NCBI GenBank assembly: GCA_903898675.1
Contig: CAIUGM010000031.1
Span: 1-64,000 of the forward strand
Source: an uncultured Verrucomicrobiota bacterium
GTDB taxonomy: Bacteria > Verrucomicrobiota > Verrucomicrobiia > Opitutales > Opitutaceae
DNA: 64,000 bases
Direction: 5' to 3'
The notes under the pieces are model-generated. The model had not been told where the DNA came from and made no database searches. It was given only the letters and a program-made list of their open reading frames with translations. Position numbers and translations under genes: made by a program. Shown one piece after another: positions 1-8,285 of the stretch; positions within the stretch are counted from its first letter, which is position 1, and every line of letters begins with the position of its first letter.

Positions 1-84
1 CAAACCGGGAGCAACTCAACCGGAGATCATGGGAACCAAATAACGCGGACGGCCAAACGGGCGATGGCCTGGCCGCAAAAGCAG

Positions 85-119
85 TTGACAAAAACATTGT
101 GCTGTAACCAATCGGTTAC
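85..119 (+). promoter_or_regulatory. Promoter -35 and ArsR operator palindrome
   Basis: A consensus -35 hexamer TTGACA lies at 85-90. Immediately downstream is a perfect 16-bp palindrome, GTAACCAATCGGTTAC (104-119), ending nine bases before the ArsR start codon. A dyad between -35 and start is the expected place for an autoregulatory ArsR-type repressor site. No clear -10 hexamer is visible apart from the palindrome itself. The operator role is inferred. Confidence 0.6.
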
Positions 120-128
120 GCTTTAAGC

Positions 129-452
129 ATGTCACGAATATCCTCCAGCACCGATGTCTTCCAGGCCGTCGCCGATCCCACGCGGCGCGCCCTGCTCGAC
201 CGCCTGTGCCGGCAGGACGCGCCGGTGAATGAGCTGGCAGCGGGTTTTGCCATGAGCCGGCCCGCGATCTCCAAGCACCTGCGCGTGCTGCTGGAGGCCC
301 AGCTGGTGACTTCTGTCAAAAAAGGCCGCCAGCAGGTCTACGCGGTGCGCCCGGAAAAATTGCGCGACATGGCGCAGTGGATCGAGGGGTATCGCCGCTT
401 CTGGACCGCCAATCTCACGAGCCTCAAAAATCATCTCGAGAAAACAAAATGA
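129..452 (+). CDS. ArsR-family winged-helix transcriptional regulator
   Basis: A 107-residue protein with the compact ArsR fold: an N-terminal helix with ADPTRRALLDRL, then a helix-turn-helix around NELAAGFAMSRPAISKHLRVL, then a wing with KKGRQQVYAV. No metal-binding cysteine pair is seen in the recognition helix, so it is probably one of the non-metal ArsR repressors usually paired with SRPBCC proteins rather than an arsenic sensor. Its stop codon overlaps the start of the next gene in an ATGA arrangement, so the two are translationally coupled. A perfect palindrome just upstream is a likely autoregulatory operator. Confidence 0.9.
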   Translation: MSRISSSTDVFQAVADPTRRALLDRLCRQDAPVNELAAGFAMSRPAISKHLRVLLEAQLVTSVKKGRQQVYAVRPEKLRDMAQWIEGYRRFWTANLTSLKNHLEKTK

Positions 453-919
453 AAACATCCGCCGACCTCGTCCGGGGCATCATCCAGGCCGAGATAGAAA
501 TCCAGGCCACACCCGAGGCCGTGTTTGCGGCGCTGACGGATCCGGCGCAACTCGAGCAGTGGTGGGGCTCCGACACGTACTACCGGACCCGCGGCTGGGT
601 CAGCGACCTCCGCGTCGGCGGCGAACGCAGTGGCACGGCGGTCGGCGCCGACGGAAAAATCTCCACGGTCCGCGGCGAATACCGCACCGTGCAAAAACCC
701 TCGCTCCTCGAGTTCACCTGGGAACCGAGTTGGGACGACTTTGCCCGGACGCTCGTCCGGGCGGAAATTTCTCCAACCGCAACGGGTTCGCGCCTGGTCA
801 TCCGGCACACGGGCTTTGCGCCCGGGAGCAAGTCCTGCGAGGGCCACTCGCAGGGCTGGGGCGCGGTGCTGGGCTGGCTCAATCTCCATTTTCCACGGAT
901 GGCCGGCGGCACGTCCTGA
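449..919 (+). CDS. SRPBCC (AHSA1-like) domain protein
   Basis: About 156 residues, with the AHSA1/START-like ligand-binding fold: IEIQATPEAVFAALTDPAQLEQWW at the N-terminus, a central GEYRTVQKP, and a C-terminal SQGWGAVLGWLNLHF typical of the family. I chose the ATG at 449 because it overlaps the stop of the ArsR gene (ATGA); the longer open frame from 377 would sit inside that gene. ArsR-SRPBCC pairs are common; the ligand is unknown. The same transcript probably continues into the membrane protein at 948. Confidence 0.88.
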   Translation: MKTSADLVRGIIQAEIEIQATPEAVFAALTDPAQLEQWWGSDTYYRTRGWVSDLRVGGERSGTAVGADGKISTVRGEYRTVQKPSLLEFTWEPSWDDFARTLVRAEISPTATGSRLVIRHTGFAPGSKSCEGHSQGWGAVLGWLNLHFPRMAGGTS

Positions 920-947
920 AGACACCTCACTCAAACCGAACAAACCC

Positions 948-1400
948 ATGAACCCATCCCTCCTGCTGAAGATCGGAGCCATCATTCTGCTCCTGTACGC
1001 GACGGGCCACACGCTCGGCGCGGTCATTTTCTACCGTCCGCACACGCCGGAAGAGACGGCGGTCATCGACTCGATGAAGTCGTACCATGTGCCCATGAAG
1101 GCCGGCTCGAATCGCACGCTGTGGGATTTCTATTACGGCTTCGGCCTGGCCGTGGGCATCCTCAACTACGTCCTCGCCGGATTTGCCTGGGTCCTCGCCG
1201 CGCAGGCGGCGCGCAACGTCCCCGGCGCCGGTCTGCTCGCCCTGATCCTCGCGCTCGGCTGCCTGGCCCAGACGTACCTGAGCTGGCGGTATTTTTTCCT
1301 GATTCCGCTCGTGATGTCGCTGGCTGCGGCGCTGGTATTCGCCGCCGCGTGGTTTGCCCTGTCGGCGGCGGGCGGCCCGGGGCCCGGCGCGAACCCGTAG
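948..1400 (+). CDS. Small four-helix membrane protein, unknown function
   Basis: A 150-residue protein with about four hydrophobic segments, starting MNPSLLLKIGAIILLLYATG and ending in a Gly/Pro-rich tail. It lies 28 bases after the SRPBCC gene and is likely the third gene of the ArsR operon. The pattern (one helix, a short loop with YRPHTPEE and MKSYHVPM, then three helices) resembles small conserved membrane proteins often found beside ArsR/SRPBCC genes, but I cannot assign a function. The start at 948 is the first ATG that yields a sensible N-terminal helix. Confidence 0.75.
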   Translation: MNPSLLLKIGAIILLLYATGHTLGAVIFYRPHTPEETAVIDSMKSYHVPMKAGSNRTLWDFYYGFGLAVGILNYVLAGFAWVLAAQAARNVPGAGLLALILALGCLAQTYLSWRYFFLIPLVMSLAAALVFAAAWFALSAAGGPGPGANP

Positions 1401-1426
1401 CGGTCGCGCCCGGGCCTGCGCCGCGG

Positions 1427-2446
1427 TCAGACCTCGACGACCTCGTCCTGGCTGCGCCGCTTCTTGCGCTCCCAGTACCACGCGATCCAGATGCAAATCT
1501 CGTAGAGGAGATAGAGCGGGACGGCCATCGCGACCTGGGTGATGACCTCCGGCGTGGTCATGACGGCGCCCAAAATGAAGGAAAGGACCACCACGTGGCG
1601 CCGGTATTGCGCGAGCTGTTTGTGCGTCAGCAGCCCGATCTTGACGAGGAACAGCACGACAATCGGGAACTGGAAGCCCAGACCCATGCCGAGGATGAAA
1701 TGGGTGACGAAGCTGATGTAGTCATCCGCGCGCCAGTCGTAGCCCTCGAAGCCCAGGAGGTCGGAGTAGGCCACCGAGGCCCGCAGCGAGATCGGCAGCA
1801 AAATGAAATATGTCCCGATCACCCCGATCATGAAGAGCAGGAAACTCCAGCCGACCCAGGGGAAGATCGCCTGCCGCTCGCGGATGTTCAGCGCGGGCAT
1901 GATGAAGCTGCCCATGAAAAACATCCAGAACGGGGCGGCCACGATCATGGCGGCATAAAACGAGACGTGAAACGCGATGAAGAATCCCTCCGCCGGGCCA
2001 AAGTTGTGCAGCTTGACCTTGAGGTTGCCCCCCGCCGTGGATTCCGGCTGGGGCGGCAGCAGCTTCAGGGTCGCCACCTGTTCCTGCCCGACCTGCGCCG
2101 TGCCCACCTGAAAAACCGCGTGCGGCACCTCCCCGGGGGGCAGGCCGGCAAACTGCTCGCGCGACACCACGTATGGCCCGAGCTTGGTGGAGCCGATCAC
2201 GAAACTGACCGTCGGTTTCGGCTTCTCAAAGAGGTCGATGTTGCGCAGCGGATATTCCAGCACCTGGATCAGCTTGTCCGCAAACAGCAGGCAGATGACC
2301 AGTGCAACCCCGACCGCGATCGCAGAGCGAATGAGGGCCTTGCGCAGGTCTTCAAAATGCTCCCAGAAGGATTTTTTCTGGGTGGAGTCGGTGGGGTCGG
2401 TGGAATCTTCAGTGGTCATGCCGGGCGCTGGTTCGGAACCATGCAT
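1427..2446 (-). CDS. tatC: Sec-independent protein translocase TatC
   Basis: Core receptor of the twin-arginine translocation pathway in the inner membrane. The 339-residue protein has six hydrophobic helices; the conserved first cytoplasmic loop carries PALNIRERQAIFP, in which the glutamate corresponds to the Tat-signal-binding Glu103 of E. coli TatC. It is longer than the usual 240-260 residues because the first periplasmic loop is expanded to roughly 90-100 residues (VGTAQVGQEQVATLKL region). The C-terminal tail is basic then acidic (ERKKRRSQDEVVEV). An alternative start at 2419 would remove nine residues. No tatA or tatB is seen nearby. The upstream spacer contains a degenerate repeat. 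Confidence 0.95.
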   Translation of the reverse strand: MHGSEPAPGMTTEDSTDPTDSTQKKSFWEHFEDLRKALIRSAIAVGVALVICLLFADKLIQVLEYPLRNIDLFEKPKPTVSFVIGSTKLGPYVVSREQFAGLPPGEVPHAVFQVGTAQVGQEQVATLKLLPPQPESTAGGNLKVKLHNFGPAEGFFIAFHVSFYAAMIVAAPFWMFFMGSFIMPALNIRERQAIFPWVGWSFLLFMIGVIGTYFILLPISLRASVAYSDLLGFEGYDWRADDYISFVTHFILGMGLGFQFPIVVLFLVKIGLLTHKQLAQYRRHVVVLSFILGAVMTTPEVITQVAMAVPLYLLYEICIWIAWYWERKKRRSQDEVVEV

Positions 2447-2448
2447 TT

Positions 2449-2487
2449 TTAACCATGGATTACACGGATTATCACGGATTAAAAACT
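2449..2487. repeat. Degenerate tandem-word repeat, ACGGATTA family
   Basis: The spacer upstream of tatC contains the word GGATTA three times at close spacing: GGATTACACGGATTATCACG, then another GGATTA. A complementary arm with ATCCGTGCAATCCG occurs alone near 27780. It resembles the single arm of the inverted tandem-word repeats found elsewhere in this window. Confidence 0.5.
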
Positions 2488-2593
2488 TACGTCACCCGAT
2501 CGCCGGAAGGCGATCGGGGCGCAGCCTTGCCACACGCCCGAGGGTGACATCACAACGAAGGGCGCAGCTGGTCAGCGCCACGCCTCCCCCACT

Positions 2594-5154
2594 TCAGCGG
2601 ACCGGACGGAACAGCCGGCGAGCCAGCCCAAGGACCAGCAGGGCCGGGATGAACCATAGGCTCGGCGCGCCACCGCCACCTCCGGAGCTAGCCGGCGGGG
2701 TCACCGGCGGCGTGACCACCGGCGTGGTTGGCGGGGTCACGACCGGCGCCGCGGTCAGCACCAAGGTCGTGACCACGCCTGTGCGGTCAACCTTGCGGAT
2801 CGAGGCGTTGCCGGTATCGGCGACATAAAGATTACCCGACGCATCAATGGTGAGCGCCTGGGGATGATTGAAGAGCGCGTTGGTGCCGGCGCCATCCTCG
2901 AGCCCGGCGATCGTCGGCAGTCCGGCGATTGTGCTCACCACCCCGTCGGGCGAAATGCGGCGGATGGTCGAGTTGCCCGTGTCCGCCAGATAAAGATTGC
3001 CGGCGCTGTCCACCGCGAGGCCGCCGGGCCGGTCGAAGAGCGCCGCACTGCCGGTGCCGTCGTCGTAGCCCGTCACGTTCTGCACGCCGGCAAAAGTTGT
3101 GACATCACCCGCCGGCGTGATTTTCCGGATGGTGTTGTTCGTCGTATCCGCCACGAAGACATTCCCGCTGGCATCGACGACGGAGCCCGTCGGATAGTTG
3201 AAGCGCGCCGCCGTGCCGTTGCCGTCCACAAATCCGGTGACACCCGCACTGCCCGCAAAAGTCGTCACGACCCCGCCGGAAGCGACCTTGCGGATGGTGT
3301 TGTTCATCGCGTCGGCGACGTAAAGCGTCCCTGTGGAATCGGCGGCGATCCCGATGGGCGAAGCGAAGGTCGCGGCGGTCCCCGTCCCGTCGGCATTGCC
3401 ACGGTTGCCACTGGATCCGGCCAGCGTCGTGACCACGCCGGTGCTCGTCACACTGCGCAGCGTCCCGTTGCCCGTGTCGGAAACAATCAGCGCCCCGCTG
3501 GAAAGAAGGGCCAGGCCGGCCGGCTGGTTGAAGCGGGCCGCCGTGCCCGTGGCGTCGGTGGTACCCGCCGTGCCGCTGGTGCCCGCGAAGACCGCGACCT
3601 GGCCGGCGCCATTGATCGTCTGGATGGTATCGGACTTGGCATCGCTGACATAAAACTTGCCCCCGCCATTCGTCGTGATGGCGGTCGGGAACGGCAGCAA
3701 GGCGTCAGCCACCGTCAGGCTGACGGCGGCGCTGGTGGTGACGGCAGTGCCATCCGTCGCGACGTAACGGTATTTCAGGCTGTTCAGGGCCGACGTGGCG
3801 CTGGTGATCGCCAGTCGCGCGGTGGTCACGCCACTATAGGTCGTGTTGTTGCTTAGGCTGGTCCACGTGGTGCCGCCATCGCTCGAGACCTGCCACTGGA
3901 CCGTGCCCGGGGTGTTCGCGGCGTAAAAGCTGACATTGTGACCGGTGGTCACCGTCTGGCTGGACAGATCGGTGGTCAGGACCGTCAGGGTTGCCGAACT
4001 GCTGCTGTACGCGCCGCCGGTGTTCGTCGCGACCACCGAATAAGATCCGGCATCAGTCAGCGCGGCACTTGGAATCAGATAAGTGCTCCCCGTGGCCCCG
4101 GTGATTGGAATGCTGTCCTTCAGCCACTGGAAGGTGGGCGCCGGGTTGCCGCTGGCGGCGGCGGAGAACCGGACGGTGGCGCCGACCGTTACGGTCTGGC
4201 TCACCGGCGGGGTGGTGACCGTGGCCGCATTGCTCGCCGCCGTGCCCGGAATGATCTTCAGTGTCGCCACGCTGCTGGTGGCAAAGCCGGCGCCGTTGGT
4301 CGCGACCACGGTGTAATCACCCGCATCGGTAGCCGCGATCAGCCCGAGAGAGTACGAGCTGTCCGTGGCCCCGGAAATTGCATCGGTACCCTTGTACCAC
4401 TGGTAGGTGGGCGCCGGTGACCCGCTGGCGGCAGCCGTGAACGTGACCAGGCTCCCGACCGGGACCGACTGGCCCGCAGGCTGCGTGGTGAAAACCGGCG
4501 CTTCCGGCAGCAAGGTCACCGTGAGCGTCGCGATATTGCTGGTGCCGGAACCGGCCGTGTTGGTGGCGACGACCGTGTAGTCGCCCGCATCGCTGGTGGT
4601 GATGCCGGTGATGGTGTAGGAACTGCTGGTGGCCCCGGGGATGTTCACCCCGCCCTTTTGCCACTGGTACGTCGGGGTGCCGGAATCGTAGACGGCGGCG
4701 GTAAAGGTGATGGTGAAGCCAACCGGGATGGTCTGGCTCAGGGGCTGGGTCACGAAAATGGGCGAGACCACGGTGAGGATGGCGGGATGACTGGTGGTCG
4801 AGCCGCCCGAGTCGGTCGCCACGACGGTGTAGGTCCCGGCATCGCTGGTCTTGACCGGGCTGACGGTCAGCGTGCTCGTGGTGGCACCGATAATGTCAAA
4901 CGTACCCTGGCTGGTGGTCAGCTTCCATTGGTAGGTCGCGGTGCCCGTGCTGGTGACCGAGACGGGAACTTGACCGTGGCGCCCGGGGTCACCGTTTGAT
5001 CCATGGGCTGGACCGAGAAGACCGGGCCGCCGGCTGCGAACGCCGCCGTGAGCGGCAGGAACATGGCAACCATCACCCCAAGCAGGGCGGTCCGGCGGAA
5101 TGATCCGCCGACGGCGGGGGCGAACTGCGCAAAAAACCGGGAAACATTATTCAT
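2594..5154 (-). pseudogene. Ig-like and NHL-repeat secreted protein with a single-base frameshift
   Basis: Read from 5154 downward, the product begins with a signal peptide (RTALLGVMVAMFLPLTAAFA) and an Ig-like domain start (PVFSVQPMDQTVTPGATVKF). The frame then breaks near 4963-4966: restoring one base within the CCC run gives a continuous Ig strand ending TYQWK. The rest (open from about 4960 to 2594) holds about five Ig-like domains with the motifs TYQWYK and DAGDYTVVATN, then a region with SSDGGTTW, then about five to seven NHL-propeller repeats (VADTNNTIRK-like). The C-terminus is a Gly-rich linker, a hydrophobic helix and an Arg-rich end, resembling a sortase-like anchor. It is about 853 residues if repaired. 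Either a real mutation or a sequencing error; if the latter, this is an intact exported protein. Confidence 0.8.
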
Positions 5155-5607
5155 GGTACAAAGGGTGAAGGTTCAAGGAGGTCGCCGATGAAGTGGAAAT
5201 ACATTACGCAATCATCCGCCGGCATGACAACTCCTGTTCCATGATGGCAACCGGCCGGTTCCAGCCGGCGGCACTGAGGTGATTTGCGGAATTCTTGCTG
5301 GGGCGCATGGGTCGGGAGGTCAGCGGGGTATGCTGTATTCCCGGGCCCGGGCGGCGAGCCTCAAGTGACAGAAACGGCCGTCATTGGTTGCGTTAAAAAG
5401 CCGGTTAAAATCACGCTGAAATGACGAGGGCCCGGACGCGAAGGCCGGGACCAAGCGCCTTCCGGACGGATCCCGGACCCGCCTTCCAGCCGGGGGCGGC
5501 GCCGCCGGGGTCCCGCCGGTCGGCAGGACCCGAGCGCTGCCCTCCCCTTTCAGCAAAGTCCGCCACGGCGGCTTTGACAGCAACGCGCCGCTGGCAAGTT
5601 TGGCAGG
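5155..5607. other. 453-bp intergenic region, no gene recognised
   Basis: This divergent spacer between the Ig/NHL gene (minus) and the Y-family polymerase (plus) contains no convincing gene; short open frames here are shadows. A small GC-rich hairpin (CCGGCCGGTTCCAGCCGG) occurs near 5250. A TTGACA hexamer at 5574-5579 is a candidate -35 for the polymerase. Between 5430 and 5530 the sequence is very GC-rich with CCGGGACC/GGTCCCG-like repeats. Confidence 0.5.
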
Positions 5608-6909
5608 GTGGCGCTGCGTTACCTCACCATCGACTTCAATTCCTTCTTCGCCTCCGTCGAGCAGCAGGAACGGCCGGAGTTGCGGGGCCAGCCGGTCGGC
5701 ATTGTCCCGGTCATGGCCGAGACCACCGGTTGCGTAGCCATCAGCATCGAGGCGAAAAAACTGGGCCTGAGCCGCAACGTGCGCGTGTCCGAGGCGCGCC
5801 AGATCTGTCCAGGCCTCGTGATCGTCGAGGCCCGGCCGGAAACCTACATCAACTACCACCGCCGGCTGGTTGCGGTGATCCAGTCCTGTGTGCCGGAAAC
5901 CGTCGTCCAGTCGATCGACGAGGTCACCTGCCGCCTGCACGGGTTTGTGCCCACGCGCCCCGCCGCGGAAAAACTCGCCCGGGAGATCAAGGCGAAGATC
6001 ACGCGCGAGGTCGGTCCCCTGCTCCGCAGCTCGATCGGCATCGCGCCCACCTGGCTGCTCGCGAAGGTCGCCTCGGACATGCAGAAGCCCGACGGGCTCG
6101 TCATCCTCGACGAGGCCGACCTCCCCGCGAAGCTCCTGCACCTGGCACCCGGCGACATCGCCGGCATCGGACCCAACATGCAGGAGCGGCTGCGCACGCA
6201 CGGCATCACCACCATGGCGCAGCTCTACGCCGCGCCGATGGCGGAATTCCGCGGCATCTGGCAGAGCGTGCGCGGCGAACAGATGTGGCGGCTGCTCCAC
6301 GGCGAGGACCTGGACTACTTCACCCAAAGGGGCGGCCAGACCATCGGGCACGGTCACGTGCTGCCGCCGGCCCGGCGCAATCCCGAGGCCGCGCTCGCCG
6401 TGCTGCACCGCCTCCTGCAAAAGGCCGCGATGCGGCTCCGGCACAGCGGGCTGTGCGCCGGCGGGCTGACGGTCTCGATCGATTACCGCGACGAGACGTC
6501 CTGGCGGGGCGAACTGCGCCTGACCGAGACGCAGGACACCCTCGAGTTCACCCGCGCGCTCAACCAGCTCTGGAAAAAACGCCCGGCGACGGACCGGAAG
6601 CGCGTGCCCCTGCGCATCGGGGTCCACCTGGTCAACCTCCTCGACCTGCGGCTGCATACGCCCGACCTTTTCGAGCAGAAGACCGAGGAGGTCCACGGCC
6701 GGTTGCTCACGGCCATGGATCACCTCAACAAGGTCCTCGGCAAAAACTCCGTTTATTTCGGCGGCGCGCACGGCGCGACGCAGGACGCCCCGATGCGCAT
6801 CGCCTTCACGCGGATCCCGGAACCCGAGATCGAGGAGATCGACCGAAGCTTTGAGGGCCGGCTTAAGAAACCGCAGAAGCCGCCGGCGGCTGAGCCGGAG
6901 GCGTGGTGA
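5608..6909 (+). CDS. Y-family DNA polymerase
   Basis: A 433-residue translesion polymerase of the DinB/UmuC superfamily. The N-terminus IDFNSFFASVEQQ carries the first catalytic aspartate and the FF steric-gate region; the second acidic pair is in SIDEVTC at about residues 110-116. The helix-hairpin-helix region is GDIAGIGPNMQERLRTHGI, and a little-finger domain follows. The start is GTG; no upstream ATG is in frame. The sequence departs from canonical DinB (no YEAR motif; IEAKKLGL instead), so the specific class (Pol IV, ImuB or other) is left open. The gene stands alone; no dnaE2 or imuA is adjacent, and no LexA box is evident. Confidence 0.85.
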   Translation: MALRYLTIDFNSFFASVEQQERPELRGQPVGIVPVMAETTGCVAISIEAKKLGLSRNVRVSEARQICPGLVIVEARPETYINYHRRLVAVIQSCVPETVVQSIDEVTCRLHGFVPTRPAAEKLAREIKAKITREVGPLLRSSIGIAPTWLLAKVASDMQKPDGLVILDEADLPAKLLHLAPGDIAGIGPNMQERLRTHGITTMAQLYAAPMAEFRGIWQSVRGEQMWRLLHGEDLDYFTQRGGQTIGHGHVLPPARRNPEAALAVLHRLLQKAAMRLRHSGLCAGGLTVSIDYRDETSWRGELRLTETQDTLEFTRALNQLWKKRPATDRKRVPLRIGVHLVNLLDLRLHTPDLFEQKTEEVHGRLLTAMDHLNKVLGKNSVYFGGAHGATQDAPMRIAFTRIPEPEIEEIDRSFEGRLKKPQKPPAAEPEAW

Positions 6910-6920
6910 GGCGGCATGCG

Positions 6921-7080
6921 GGTAGCCGCGCTTGAGCTGGCGTTCCGAGCACCACAGGTGCGACAAGACCGGGGCCGCAGGCAACCGGCACAAGCGTGGT
7001 TCCGGCCACGCGGCCGACCACGTTGTGGCTTCAGCCTTCGCCAAGCCTACGGCTGACAAGCCGCTCCAACGCGGCTACCC
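6921..7080. repeat. Dispersed palindromic repeat, copy A (long form)
   Basis: Outer arms GGTAGCCGCG (6921-6930) and GCGGCTACC (near 7080) are inverted. The interior contains GCGTGGTTCCGGCC...GGCCGACCACG, a strong palindrome. The same elements occur at 52817-52897 (short form) and, diverged, at 10597-10690, where ACGGGGCCGCAGGCA and CGGCCGACC are shared. No coding potential is apparent. Confidence 0.75.
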
Positions 7081-7129
7081 GCCATTTTCCAAGCTTCCCT
7101 TCGCCGCGCCCTTGCTGATAGCTGCTCCC

Positions 7130-7435
7130 ATGCACACGCCCCAGGACGTCCAGCTCATCGGCACCGAGGTCGCCCTGCGCTGGGACGACGGGCAGGAGAG
7201 CTACCTGTCGTTCGCCACGCTGCGCGCGGCCTCGCCGAGCGCGGAGGTCCGGGGCGAGCGGGATATCTTCGGGCAGCAGTACGGCGGCGAGGCCCCGCGG
7301 AATTTCAGCGGCGTCGAGGTCACGGGGTGGGAACGCATCGGCAATTATGCCCTGCGCTTCGATTTCAGCGACGGCCATCGCACGGGCTTGTACAGCTACG
7401 AGCTGCTCCGCTCCCTGGGCGAGGCCGTGCCGTGA
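7130..7435 (+). CDS. DUF971 family protein
   Basis: A 101-residue protein matching the DUF971 / gamma-butyrobetaine-hydroxylase N-terminal-like family: VALRWDDGQESYLSFATLR, CRA-type region PSAEVRGERDIFG, and the conserved ending YALRFDFSDGHRTGLYSYELLRSL. Such proteins are often found near iron-sulfur or Mrp-related genes, but here the neighbours are unrelated. The ATG at 7130 is preferred because the longer in-frame extension from 6932 runs through a dispersed repeat. Confidence 0.85.
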   Translation: MHTPQDVQLIGTEVALRWDDGQESYLSFATLRAASPSAEVRGERDIFGQQYGGEAPRNFSGVEVTGWERIGNYALRFDFSDGHRTGLYSYELLRSLGEAVP

Positions 7436-7495
7436 GCCGGGCGTCGGCCGGGGAGAAACCTGCCCCGGGGATAGGTTTCCTGATGGAAATCCCGC

Positions 7496-8281
7496 CTACT
7501 TGCCCGCGATGAAACCGCGCTCGCTCCGGTCGGCGAAGGCCAGGAAATGCTTGAACTCGTCGGTGCCGCTCAACGAGTGCTCCCGCAGCTTGTCCAGCGC
7601 CTGCGTCCGGTTGAGGCCCGCGCGGTAGACCAGCCGGAAGAGCTGCTTGATGGCCTCGAGCTGGACGGGCGTGAAACCGTTGCGCTCCAGCCCCACCTTG
7701 TTGATCGATCGGGCGATTGCCGGGTTGCCGTCGGCGATGACATACGGTGGCACGTCCTGCACGATCTTGGACATGCCACCGAGCATGGACTGCGCCCCGA
7801 GGCGGCAGAACTGGTGCACGCCCGAACCCCAGCCGATGTTGACGTGGTCCTCCACGAGTACGTGGCCGGCCAGGGCGGACTGCGCGCTCATCACCAGGTG
7901 GTGGCCCACGATGCAGTCGTGCGCGATGTGGCTGTAGGCCAGCATCACGTTGTCGTTCCCCATGCGCGTGAACTCACCGTCCTTGGTGGCGCCGTGGACA
8001 CTGACATACTCGCGGAACACATTGCGGTCCCCGACGATGAGGCCGGGCTCACCGCCCTTGAATTTGAGGTCGTGGGTCTTCGTGCCCACGCAGGCGAAGG
8101 GAAAAATCTCGCACTCGCGGCCGATGGTCGTGCGGCCCTCGACGTTCGCGTGGTGGTGCAGGACGGTGCCGGGGCCGATGACGGCCTTGCCGCCGACGTA
8201 CGCGTAGGCGCCGACCGTGACATTATCACCGAGCTGCGCACCGGGCTCGATGATGGCGGTGGGGTGGATCTGCTGCGCCAT
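7496..8281 (-). CDS. lpxA: Acyl-ACP--UDP-N-acetylglucosamine O-acyltransferase
   Basis: First enzyme of lipid A synthesis, transferring a 3-hydroxyacyl chain from ACP to UDP-GlcNAc in the cytosol. The 261-residue protein is a left-handed beta-helix of hexapeptide repeats (GAQLGDNVTVGAYAYV, IGPGTVLHHHANVEG). The catalytic histidine lies in YSHIAHDCIVGHH, and the C-terminal helical domain is intact. The ATG at 8281 gives the usual family length and begins four bases after the stop of lpxC-fabZ, so both are one operon; a longer open frame to 8317 overlaps that gene and is not preferred. The order lpxC-fabZ, lpxA is the known lipid A operon arrangement. Confidence 0.96.
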   Translation of the reverse strand: MAQQIHPTAIIEPGAQLGDNVTVGAYAYVGGKAVIGPGTVLHHHANVEGRTTIGRECEIFPFACVGTKTHDLKFKGGEPGLIVGDRNVFREYVSVHGATKDGEFTRMGNDNVMLAYSHIAHDCIVGHHLVMSAQSALAGHVLVEDHVNIGWGSGVHQFCRLGAQSMLGGMSKIVQDVPPYVIADGNPAIARSINKVGLERNGFTPVQLEAIKQLFRLVYRAGLNRTQALDKLREHSLSGTDEFKHFLAFADRSERGFIAGK

Positions 8282-8285
8282 GGGC

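Noticed and set aside
4955-4970. Programmed frameshift in the Ig/NHL gene
   Set aside because: No slippery heptamer, stem-loop or precedent. A simple one-base loss in CCC explains the data better.
5215-5300. Possible riboswitch upstream of the Ig/NHL gene
   Set aside because: Only one GC-rich hairpin is visible, with no conserved riboswitch core such as c-di-GMP, cobalamin or SAM types.
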